In this document: positions 29,830 to 36,564 of the stretch, one piece after another
Numbering within the stretch: the stretch's first letter is position 1
Layout: every line of letters begins with the position of its first letter
Virus record (IMG/VR): IMGVR_UViG_3300008452_005051
Span: 1 to 36,564 of that record
Strand: one strand, 5' to 3'
Length of the DNA: 36,564 nucleotides
DNA from: a virus
Program-made: the position numbers and the translations under genes
The notes under the pieces: generated by a model
Seen by the model: the letters and a program-made list of their open reading frames with translations, nothing else
Databases searched by the model: none
What the model was told of the DNA's origin: nothing

Positions 29830-30661
29830 ATGTAGAGCTTCGCAGATTGGAAAGTTGATGACTAACCCAACAGGCAAAAGCAATTTGGAAAAATTAACAG
29901 AAGCTAAAGAAAAATTAGCTTCTTTAAAACTCAGGTACGAAAAAGCCGTCAACAAAGAAGCTAAAACTTTTGTCGAAATAAAAAACGTTAAAATTCCAGA
30001 AGTCGAAAGGGAAATCGCTACTTTAGAACCGATTAAGTACGTCAAAGAGTTAAGCGAGACCGCAAAATCATACTGTAAAGAGTGGCTTATTTCACAAATA
30101 ACAGGAAAAGAAAAAGAGGTTAAATCAAAATATCTTGAGCGGGGCAAGGCGATGGAAAATGCTGCTATTGAAAGAATATCCAAGCATTACGGAGTTGATT
30201 TAGTTAAGAACACAGAACAGTCAGAGAATAAATATTTTACTGGCGAATACGACACTAAGAGTTCTGAAAGAGTTATAGATGCGAAAGCGCCATATGATTG
30301 TTTTACCTTTCCTTTTTTTGACATAGAAATAGATAAAGATTATTACGGTCAACTTCAAGGGTACATGGAGTTGACTGGCTTAAAAAAAGCCTCCTTATGT
30401 TATTGTTTAGAAAATGGAAGCCCTGAACAAATTGAAAAATTATCGTGGCAAATCGCTAAAGAAAAGGAAAAAGATGAGCCAGATATTGAAGATTGGGAAG
30501 AAGCCGAAAAACAACTTGATTATAATCATTTACCCGAAAATTTAAGAATAAAAGTTTTTGAATTTGAACGAGACAATGAGTATGTCGAAGAGGCAAAAGA
30601 TCGTGTTTTAATGGCACGAAAATACATAAACGAAGAATTATTAACGCAAATAGAATTTTAA
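29810..30661 (+). CDS. YqaJ-type viral recombinase exonuclease
   Basis: 283 aa. Motifs of the lambda-exonuclease/YqaJ fold: FKCRASQIGKLM at the start, ERGKAMENAAIE (about 109-120), TGEYDTKSSERVIDAKAP with metal-binding Asp and the catalytic Lys (about 144-162), and YYGQLQGYMELTG (about 178-190). It degrades one strand of dsDNA ends to allow annealing-type recombination, with the SSB-like protein downstream. An inserted coiled coil lies at about 25-75. Confidence 0.88.
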   Translation: MEIKQFKCRASQIGKLMTNPTGKSNLEKLTEAKEKLASLKLRYEKAVNKEAKTFVEIKNVKIPEVEREIATLEPIKYVKELSETAKSYCKEWLISQITGKEKEVKSKYLERGKAMENAAIERISKHYGVDLVKNTEQSENKYFTGEYDTKSSERVIDAKAPYDCFTFPFFDIEIDKDYYGQLQGYMELTGLKKASLCYCLENGSPEQIEKLSWQIAKEKEKDEPDIEDWEEAEKQLDYNHLPENLRIKVFEFERDNEYVEEAKDRVLMARKYINEELLTQIEF

Positions 30662-30665
30662 AACA

Positions 30666-31028
30666 ATGGAAGTACACGGAAAAATAAAACTTATAAACGA
30701 AACTCAAACGGTTAGCGGATCATTTAAAAAAAGAGAACTAGTAGTAACTACTGATGAGCAATACCCTCAACATATTTCGATTGAATTTCAGCAAGACAAA
30801 ACAGATTTATTGAATAGTTATGCTGCTGGGGAGTCGGTTAAAGTTTCTATCAATTTAAGAGGGAGAGAATGGGTGAGTCCTCAAGGCGAAGTAAAACACT
30901 TTAATACTATTGTTGGTTGGAGAATTGAAAAACAAGCTCCAGTTGCAGCAGCAGCTCCTGCTCAAGTAGTTACAAGTCCAAGAACTAGCGTACCTAACGA
31001 AGAATATGATTCGGATTTACCGTTTTAA
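30666..31028 (+). CDS. single-strand DNA-binding protein (DUF3127-like)
   Basis: 120 aa. An OB-fold-like beta domain (residues 1-85) and an Ala/Pro-rich linker end in the acidic tip YDSDLPF, like the C-terminal tip of bacterial SSB that recruits partners. Bacteroidetes phages use this family as SSB beside recombination genes. It starts 4 nt after the exonuclease stop. Confidence 0.75.
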   Translation: MEVHGKIKLINETQTVSGSFKKRELVVTTDEQYPQHISIEFQQDKTDLLNSYAAGESVKVSINLRGREWVSPQGEVKHFNTIVGWRIEKQAPVAAAAPAQVVTSPRTSVPNEEYDSDLPF

Positions 31029-31041
31029 AATTTATTAACCA

Positions 31042-31100
31042 GCCACCCTTTCGCTGAGAAAAAAGAAAATAACTAGGCTATAGTATCGTGAAAGGGTGGC
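31042..31100 (+). terminator. long-loop hairpin after SSB gene
   Basis: Perfect 11-bp stem GCCACCCTTTC / GAAAGGGTGGC with a 37-nt loop. It is followed by A rather than T, so it is not a standard + strand terminator; it may be an mRNA-stabilising or leader structure for the next gene. Confidence 0.4.
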
Positions 31101-31115
31101 ATAAAAAAAAATATT

Positions 31116-31346
31116 ATGACAAGAGAACAACAAGATAACGAAGAAGCTTACTGGTTTACCAGATGGTGCCAATTAAGAGTAGAAAACAGACGACTAAAAG
31201 CACACATTGAAGAGCTTGCAGGTACTGATGCGTTAAAATTAAAGCAAGAAAATTCGATGTTAAAAAACACCCTAACTCAAATCCGATCAGAATATGCACC
31301 ACAGACGGCAAAGAAAAAAGTTAAAGTAAAATTTTATAAGAAATGA
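31116..31346 (+). CDS. coiled-coil hypothetical protein
   Basis: 76 aa, charged coiled coil (about 20-60) and a very basic end (AKKKVKVKFYKK). Unknown function. ATGA overlap with the next gene. Confidence 0.6.
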   Translation: MTREQQDNEEAYWFTRWCQLRVENRRLKAHIEELAGTDALKLKQENSMLKNTLTQIRSEYAPQTAKKKVKVKFYKK

Positions 31347-31501
31347 TAGATGCAAAAGAATTAAACGAAGGTAATTTCTATAATTTATTAAAAAAAATAG
31401 AAGTTTATTTTAACCAAGAGGAAGTGAAAAAAGCATGGTCCAGAATGGAGGAGCTTTCTTCTTGGAGAAGGAAAAAATTGCTAAAACGACTTTTAAAATA
31501 A
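31343..31501 (+). CDS. small hypothetical protein
   Basis: 52 aa, coupled by ATGA. Helical, ending in a basic Arg/Lys stretch (WRRKKLLKRLLK) that could bind nucleic acid. Unknown function. Confidence 0.5.
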   Translation: MIDAKELNEGNFYNLLKKIEVYFNQEEVKKAWSRMEELSSWRRKKLLKRLLK

Positions 31502-31511
31502 ATTTATAACT

Positions 31512-31742
31512 ATGAAAAACGAAAAAGAATTCAAACAAGCGATAGCAGAAACCAAAACATATAAAGAGTTTCCTAAATTCAAACAAGATTTAGTATTAAA
31601 AAGACCTAATTTGCTGAAATTGTACGACAAGTACCAGCAAGGCATCAGATACGGAGTAGACTATTTAAAGCAAAATCCAAATCTTTTAGAAAACAATGTT
31701 AAATTAATTGCTGATGTGTTGGCTATTGAAAGTAAAAATTAG
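31512..31742 (+). CDS. hypothetical protein
   Basis: 76 aa, helical, basic; 10 nt after the previous stop. Followed at once by an intrinsic terminator. Family not recognised. Confidence 0.6.
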   Translation: MKNEKEFKQAIAETKTYKEFPKFKQDLVLKRPNLLKLYDKYQQGIRYGVDYLKQNPNLLENNVKLIADVLAIESKN

Positions 31743-31753
31743 TATATTTGCTG

Positions 31754-31775
31754 AACCCTGAAAAGGGTTTTTTTA
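31754..31775 (+). terminator. intrinsic terminator before replication genes
   Basis: AACCCT-GAAA-AGGGTT followed by six further T. A TATATTTG (31743-31750) sits just upstream at the end of the preceding gene. Confidence 0.7.
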
Positions 31776-31803
31776 TCTATTAAATTGTAAAAAAATTTAC
31801 ATT

Positions 31804-31968
31804 ATGAATAAGTATGAAGTAACGCAAAAAGTAAGGCGAAAACTAGATTTAGAAACCCAAGAAGAAATTTGTAAAAAGATTGGAATCACCCGACCTACTC
31901 TGAGTGTTAGATTGAAGAATAATAATTGGAAAGTCAGCGAAATTTATTTAATCCAAACAAAACTATGA
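31804..31968 (+). CDS. small helix-turn-helix protein
   Basis: 54 aa. TQEEICKKIGITRPTLSVRL has the spacing of a classic helix-turn-helix (XRE-like). Directly after the terminator and coupled by ATGA to the primase-helicase; it may regulate it or help at the origin. Confidence 0.6.
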   Translation: MNKYEVTQKVRRKLDLETQEEICKKIGITRPTLSVRLKNNNWKVSEIYLIQTKL

Positions 31969-34190
31969 GTAAAATTTCACTATTTCCAGAGGGAAAAATA
32001 AGCCAAAAGACCGGCAAACTATCCCCTTCGTCCGTTCCTTTTACAAATATTGAATTTGAAGACTATTTGGATAAAATAAAAGACGGAGAATTTCAAGATG
32101 AGGTTCTGGCTTACAGGACAGGAAAAATAGAAAAAGCAAAATTAAGAGGAGTTACTCCTAGTGGTGTTTTTTCGTATAGAAGCGCAAACAATCTCGTTCA
32201 ACACTCTGGTTTTATAGGCATCGATATTGACACAAAAGATCAGATAAGGGATGATTTTAGTATTTTACGTGAGGATTTAAAAAAGGATAACTACACGTTT
32301 GGTCTGCACGACTCAGTAAGCGGAAAAGGAGGCATTGTTGTTTATGTAAAAATAACACCAGAAAAACACTATGATTCTTTTCTCGCACTAGAAAAATATT
32401 ACTTAGATAATTACAAAATAATCATTGACAAATCTTGTAAAGATGTAAGCCGTTATCGTTTTGTTTCATACGACCCTGATACCTTTGTTAATAAAAAATC
32501 AAGAACATGGAAAACTTATTTGAAAAAGACCCAAATAGAGCCAAAAAGTAATTTTGTTTTTTCTGATGGTGATTTAGATTATGTTTTTCAGCAAATATCG
32601 GACAGAGGGATAGATTTAACTTCCGAATATCACGACTGGTATAAAATAGGTGGCGCACTTCAAAATCATTATGGAGGTCAAAAAGGAAAAGATTTGTTTC
32701 ATTTAGTTTCACAATTTAGCCCAAAATATAATGCAAATTCCGTAGATGATTTGTATAGTATCATAGAAAAAAGGAGCGCTGAAAAAATAGCAACAATTGG
32801 TACTTTCCTTTGGATGTGCAAAAGTAATGGCATTGAAATAAAGACAAAAAGAACAGAAGCGATTGAAAGAGTCGCTAAATTAAGGAGAAAAAGTATCGGC
32901 ACTTCTGGAGGCGCAAAGGATAAAACAGAAGCCAAAAAAGACGCTATTAAAACTTTAGAGTTAGAAAATATTAGCGGAGAAGATGTTGACGAAGTGATAG
33001 AGCGTGTTTTTGCCCTTCCTGAGGCAGAATTAAAGGTAAAGAGTAATGATGTACTAGCGGACTTAAAAACCTTCTTAAAATCGTTTGATTTGCGGTTTAA
33101 TGAGATTACTAGAAATTACGAGCTAAACGGAGAACCAATGATTGATCGTGACTATAACTCATTTTACATCAAAGCCATTGAACAAGTGGATGAGAAAGTC
33201 ACAAAAGATCGTTTATTTTCTTTGATAGATTCAGACAATACGGTTAGTTTTTCCCCTTTTTCTGAGTTTATAAACAAATACAAGCACTTGCAACCTACTG
33301 GTAATTTTGAAAAACTTTGCAGTTGCATAAAATACAAGCAGTATACCTATGTAAATGGGGTAAAGCATCAGGTTGATGATTATTTGGAACTTTTTTTAAA
33401 GAAGTGGCTACTTGGTATTATCTCATCCATGCATGGTACTTATTCTATTTTAGTCTTAGTTTTTACTGGAGGGCAAAGGGCGGGTAAAACTAAATTTTTT
33501 AGGGGCTTACTTCCTGATGAGTTAATGTCTTTTTACGCAGAATCAAAGCTTGATTCTGGGAATGATTCCGAAATTTTAATGACAAAAAAACTGATTATTT
33601 TAGATGACGAGTTTGGAGGTAAAAGCAAGCAGGACGCAAAAAGATTGAAGGAGTTATCTTCTAAGCAATGGTTTAATATTAGACGTCCATACGGTAGGAC
33701 TAGCGAGGATTTAAGGCGTTTAGCTGTTTTATGTGGCACGTCAAATGACGAAGAAATCATAAATGACCCTACTGGAAATAGGCGTATAATTCCTATAAAT
33801 ATTTTAGATATAGATCACGAAAAATTTGAGGAAATAAATAAAATAGACTTATTCATTGAACTTTATCATGAATGGGTAAATGATAAAGATAAGTTTATGC
33901 TTACAAAAGAAGATATTGAAGTATTGAATAGCTGCACGTCGTTGAATGAACAACCTAGTCAAGAGGAGGAAATGATTTTAAAATATTTTAAACCTACAGA
34001 AATAGCTGGAGGAAACTTTGTATACATGACAAATACAGAAATTAAAGCTTTTATAGAAGAAAAGCATCATTCAATAAGGATGAATCCTTATAAGCTTGGA
34101 CTGACTCTTAAAAAGTTGGGATTTGAAAAAACAAGTAAAAGGGTTAGCGGATCAGTTCCCAAAACTGTTTATCTGTTGGAGTATTTGTAG
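31965..34190 (+). CDS. primase-helicase (VirE / BT4734-like)
   Basis: 741 aa from the coupled ATG at 31965. The N-terminal BT4734-like primase-type domain has SGFIGIDIDTKD (about 73-85) and KDVSRYRFVSYDPD; a PriCT-like helical part (about 205-300) follows; then an SF3-like ATPase with Walker A GGQRAGKT (about 502) and Walker B LIILDDE (about 543), and CGTSNDEEIINDPTGNRR as sensor. Found in Bacteroidetes phages as the main replication protein. The iteron region at its 3' end is a likely site of action. Confidence 0.85.
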   Translation: MSKISLFPEGKISQKTGKLSPSSVPFTNIEFEDYLDKIKDGEFQDEVLAYRTGKIEKAKLRGVTPSGVFSYRSANNLVQHSGFIGIDIDTKDQIRDDFSILREDLKKDNYTFGLHDSVSGKGGIVVYVKITPEKHYDSFLALEKYYLDNYKIIIDKSCKDVSRYRFVSYDPDTFVNKKSRTWKTYLKKTQIEPKSNFVFSDGDLDYVFQQISDRGIDLTSEYHDWYKIGGALQNHYGGQKGKDLFHLVSQFSPKYNANSVDDLYSIIEKRSAEKIATIGTFLWMCKSNGIEIKTKRTEAIERVAKLRRKSIGTSGGAKDKTEAKKDAIKTLELENISGEDVDEVIERVFALPEAELKVKSNDVLADLKTFLKSFDLRFNEITRNYELNGEPMIDRDYNSFYIKAIEQVDEKVTKDRLFSLIDSDNTVSFSPFSEFINKYKHLQPTGNFEKLCSCIKYKQYTYVNGVKHQVDDYLELFLKKWLLGIISSMHGTYSILVLVFTGGQRAGKTKFFRGLLPDELMSFYAESKLDSGNDSEILMTKKLIILDDEFGGKSKQDAKRLKELSSKQWFNIRRPYGRTSEDLRRLAVLCGTSNDEEIINDPTGNRRIIPINILDIDHEKFEEINKIDLFIELYHEWVNDKDKFMLTKEDIEVLNSCTSLNEQPSQEEEMILKYFKPTEIAGGNFVYMTNTEIKAFIEEKHHSIRMNPYKLGLTLKKLGFEKTSKRVSGSVPKTVYLLEYL

Positions 34191-34409
34191 TAGGGTGTAG
34201 TACCCTTGTAGTAGGGGTAAAGCCCATACCCCTACTACACCTTAAGTATTGATTTTATTAGGGCTAACAGCGTTTGTAGTAGGGGTAGTGGGTTTTTTTT
34301 ATATTTTAATATACATAGGTAAGGTATGTGTTTTTGTAAATGTCATTTTTTTTTTTCGTTTATACAAAGTCCGCAAAGTACCCTACTACCCCTACTACAC
34401 CTACTACAC
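34187..34409 (+). other. putative replication origin with iterons
   Basis: Seven copies of a 10-12-mer GTAGTAGGGGTA or its complement: 34187, 34208, 34227 (inverted), 34275, 34379, 34387 and 34399 (inverted). Two copies form a perfect 13-bp inverted repeat (34207-34219 / 34227-34239) with a 7-nt loop. Between them lies an A/T-rich stretch (34292-34310 and 34345-34356). Iterons plus A/T-rich DNA between primase-helicase and helicase genes are typical of an origin. No gene fits here. Confidence 0.6.
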
Positions 34410-34430
34410 TAATTTTATAACTAACTGATT

Positions 34431-35867
34431 ATGATTGAATTAAGAAAATACCAAAATATTTCAATTGAAGGGTTGAGAAAAAATATTTCCAAAGCTTTAC
34501 TAAAATTAATACTTTGTGCGCCTACAGGAGCTGGAAAAACTATAATGTTTACCTATATGGTTAGTAGGGCAGTTGAGAGAGGTAAAAAATGCTTAATAGT
34601 TACTGACCGAACCGAACTTTTAGCTCAGGCTGGTGGCACTCTTGAAAAATTTGGGCTTAAACCTATAGAGATAAAGCCTAATAAAAAAATAAAGTCGTTA
34701 AATGGCATATTATATGTTGGGATGGCACAAACTTTAAAACGGAGATTGAAAGACCAAATGTATGTTGATTTCTTAAACGGCTTAGATTTAATAATATTCG
34801 ACGAAGCACACAAGCAAGAGTTTAATGATCTTATGCCTTTCATTAATTCAAAAACAGTTGTAATAGGAGCCACGGCAACACCTTACAGAGAAGGAAATCA
34901 GAAAAGTTTGCATGAATTTTATAACGAGATAGTAGAGGTGACCACTATAGGGGAGTTGATAAAAAACGGTTTCTTGGCTAAACCTCATACGTACGGAGTA
35001 AATGTCGATTTGTCTAAGGTGAGGACAAAGGGCGGAGAATATGATCAGGATCAAGTAGCAAGCTTATACGATGAGGTCAAAATGTATCATGGCGTTTACG
35101 AAAACTATACGAGACTAACACCAAATAAAAAAGCTATTATTTTCGCCTCAAATGTCGCAAGCTCTAAGCAACTTGTGGAAGAATTTAAAAACAAAGGGCT
35201 TCCGATAGAGCATATTGATGGCAACACCTCAGCTTCTGAAAGAAAAAAAATATTGGATTGGTTTAAAAATACGCAAAATGCGTTGATTTCAAACGTTGGT
35301 ATCTTAAACGCAGGATTTGACGACCCCGACTTGGAGGTAGTGATATTGTACAGAGCGACTAAAAGTATATCGCTTTTTCTTCAAATGTGCGGACGTGGCT
35401 CGAGAGTTACCGAAACAAAAAAGGATTTTACTATTTTAGATTTTGGGAACAACGTTCAGCGACATGGCTTTTGGGAGCAAGAAAGACAATGGGGCTTAGT
35501 AAAGAAAAAGAAAAAAGAAGGTGTAGCCCCTGTAAAAGAATGTCCAGAATGCGGCTGTATATTATCGGCTAGAATAATGGAATGCCCTGAATGCAATCAT
35601 TTATTTGAAAAAACAGAAAAACAACAAGAAGATGATTTAATAATAGAACTAAGTAAGCTAAACTATCAACAGATAAAAGATGAGATTAAAACGGCTGATT
35701 TTAAAAAATTAGAGCAAATTGCACAAGCAAAGGGCTACAAAAAAACTTGGATTTATTACCATTTAAAGACAGAAAAAGACCTAATTGATTATTCAAAATA
35801 CAAAGGATATAATAAAGCATGGGTAGAGCATCAACTAAAAATAAGAGAAAATAATGAGCGAAAGTAA
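34431..35867 (+). CDS. DEAH-type helicase with C-terminal zinc ribbon
   Basis: 478 aa. SF2 helicase motifs: APTGAGKT (30-37), FDEAH (123-127), GATATP (about 147-152), a C-terminal helicase part with CGRGSRVTE (about 321-329), then four Cys (CPEC…CPEC, about 371-392) as a zinc ribbon. The tail has two repeats (KGYKKTWIYYHLK; KGYNKAWVEHQLK). It probably unwinds DNA at the origin or in recombination; it overlaps the nuclease gene by 14 nt. Confidence 0.85.
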   Translation: MIELRKYQNISIEGLRKNISKALLKLILCAPTGAGKTIMFTYMVSRAVERGKKCLIVTDRTELLAQAGGTLEKFGLKPIEIKPNKKIKSLNGILYVGMAQTLKRRLKDQMYVDFLNGLDLIIFDEAHKQEFNDLMPFINSKTVVIGATATPYREGNQKSLHEFYNEIVEVTTIGELIKNGFLAKPHTYGVNVDLSKVRTKGGEYDQDQVASLYDEVKMYHGVYENYTRLTPNKKAIIFASNVASSKQLVEEFKNKGLPIEHIDGNTSASERKKILDWFKNTQNALISNVGILNAGFDDPDLEVVILYRATKSISLFLQMCGRGSRVTETKKDFTILDFGNNVQRHGFWEQERQWGLVKKKKKEGVAPVKECPECGCILSARIMECPECNHLFEKTEKQQEDDLIIELSKLNYQQIKDEIKTADFKKLEQIAQAKGYKKTWIYYHLKTEKDLIDYSKYKGYNKAWVEHQLKIRENNERK

Positions 35868-36276
35868 GATACAGGCAGAGTGCTACAAGTGGTTTAACAA
35901 CACTTATTGCCTAAAACATCACAATCCTAGAGGTACAATGTTTAGCGTGCCGAATGAATCAATAAGCCAAACAGCAAAGGCAATAATAAATGTTTTAAAA
36001 AGATATAAAGTGCCTTCTTTTATAATTTCTGCCGTAGAAAAAAGTATTCTAATTTTAACTTCAACTGCTAAAGCAATAGGTTTAACCGCTGGAGTTAGCG
36101 ACACAATAGTAATGCTGCCTAGCGGGAAAATTATTTTTGTAGAATTTAAAGACGAAAAAGGGAGGCAGTCTGAAAAACAGAAAGAATTTGAAACGATAGT
36201 AACAAACCTAGGTCACGAATACTTTTTAATCAGGGATTTTGAAACGTTTAAAAAATTAATCATTAACTTTAAATAA
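35854..36276 (+). CDS. VRR-NUC nuclease
   Basis: 140 aa. GVSDTIVM (Asp83) followed by IIFVEFKDEKGRQSEKQ gives the D-ExK core and the GRQS-Q pattern of VRR-NUC domains (PD-(D/E)xK nucleases that may cut branched DNA). It sits beside a helicase, as in many phages. Length normal for a stand-alone domain. Confidence 0.85.
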   Translation: MSESKIQAECYKWFNNTYCLKHHNPRGTMFSVPNESISQTAKAIINVLKRYKVPSFIISAVEKSILILTSTAKAIGLTAGVSDTIVMLPSGKIIFVEFKDEKGRQSEKQKEFETIVTNLGHEYFLIRDFETFKKLIINFK

Positions 36277-36284
36277 AATAAATC

Positions 36285-36473
36285 ATGAAAACAATCGTAA
36301 AAACTACAATCAAAGGTTATGAAAACCTTTATGTAAAAGAATCTGTAAGCTCAATCAATTTAACCCTACAAGATAAGTCTAAATTTATTTTGTTAACATA
36401 TGTGTCACACAACGGAAAAGAAACAGAAATCGGAGTAAAAAAGACGGCAATTCAACTATTTAAAACGCAATAA
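36285..36473 (+). CDS. hypothetical protein
   Basis: 62 aa, beta-rich, basic, starting after AATAAATC. Unknown function; continues the early transcript towards the wrap-around gene. Confidence 0.6.
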   Translation: MKTIVKTTIKGYENLYVKESVSSINLTLQDKSKFILLTYVSHNGKETEIGVKKTAIQLFKTQ

Positions 36474-36474
36474 C

Positions 36475-36564
36475 ATGAAAGGTTTAATCGAGAGAATAAA
36501 GGCGGTTCGTGAAGAAATCGACGCACTCACCAGAGAAAGAAATGCTATAAAAAACAAAATCGCA
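36475..36564 (+). CDS. N-terminal part of small coiled-coil protein (continues at 1)
   Basis: ATG at 36475 opens a frame of exactly 30 codons to the window end (starts MKGLIERIKAVREEID). In frame with 1..69, giving a 52-aa coiled-coil protein. Starts 1 nt after the previous stop. Confidence 0.7.
   Translation, partial: MKGLIERIKAVREEIDALTRERNAIKNKIA

Noticed and set aside
34187-34409. Coding gene in the GTAGTAGGGG repeat region
   Set aside because: The repeats bring TAG stops in several frames and no frame is open beyond short lengths.

Overview
The window reads as the essentially complete, circularly assembled genome of a tailed phage (siphovirus type: HK97-like head, short non-contractile tail) that infects a member of the Bacteroidetes, most likely a Flavobacterium-like host. 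Evidence: AT-rich DNA; TAnnTTTG-type -7 promoter elements; almost no Shine-Dalgarno sequences, with A/T-rich leaders before start codons; and Bacteroidetes-phage gene families (VirE/BT4734-like primase-helicase, DUF3127-like SSB). A small coiled-coil gene starts at 36475, runs off the right edge in frame, and its C-terminus is at 1..69, so the ends join. No integrase, excisionase or CI-like repressor was recognised.

Layout. (1) Early/middle genes on the + strand run from about 27.9 kb through the right end and on to 5.8 kb. They include a recombination/replication block: a conserved phage protein, YqaJ-type exonuclease, SSB-like protein, small HTH protein, primase-helicase, iteron-rich putative origin (34187-34409), DEAH helicase with zinc ribbon and VRR-NUC nuclease. 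After these come many small unknown genes and a minimal cytosine-methyltransferase-like protein. (2) Late genes on the + strand, 6.0-24.5 kb: terminase small and large, portal, Mu F-like head protein, prohead protease, capsid, head-tail connectors, tail tube, tail chaperones with a -1 frameshift, tape measure, tail tip, a second tail-tube-like protein, two receptor-binding proteins, holin-like membrane proteins and an M15 endopeptidase. (3) Accessory genes on the - strand, 24.5-27.7 kb: a ribbon-helix-helix-like protein, a PAPS-reductase-like PP-loop enzyme, and small unknown genes.

Two parts look unusual. First, between capsid and connector genes a minus-strand unit lies inside the late operon: a consensus promoter, a roughly 160-nt RNA whose 5' part folds like a tRNA but with a GAAA tetraloop in place of the anticodon loop, two further hairpins with complementary loops (the second an intrinsic terminator), then an 87-aa gene. 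Second, three small minus-strand genes at 26.0-27.0 kb are each flanked by their own GTT.../...AAC inverted repeats and separated by imperfect hairpins, following the R''/R' rule of integron gene cassettes, with no integrase in the window.

Transcription signals: three early promoters share an 18-bp upstream box; the late region starts behind a terminator and two 37-bp tandem repeats carrying -7 elements; and three late genes (terminase small subunit, portal, tail completion) have ATG exactly 4 nt after TAnnTTTG, suggesting leaderless mRNAs.
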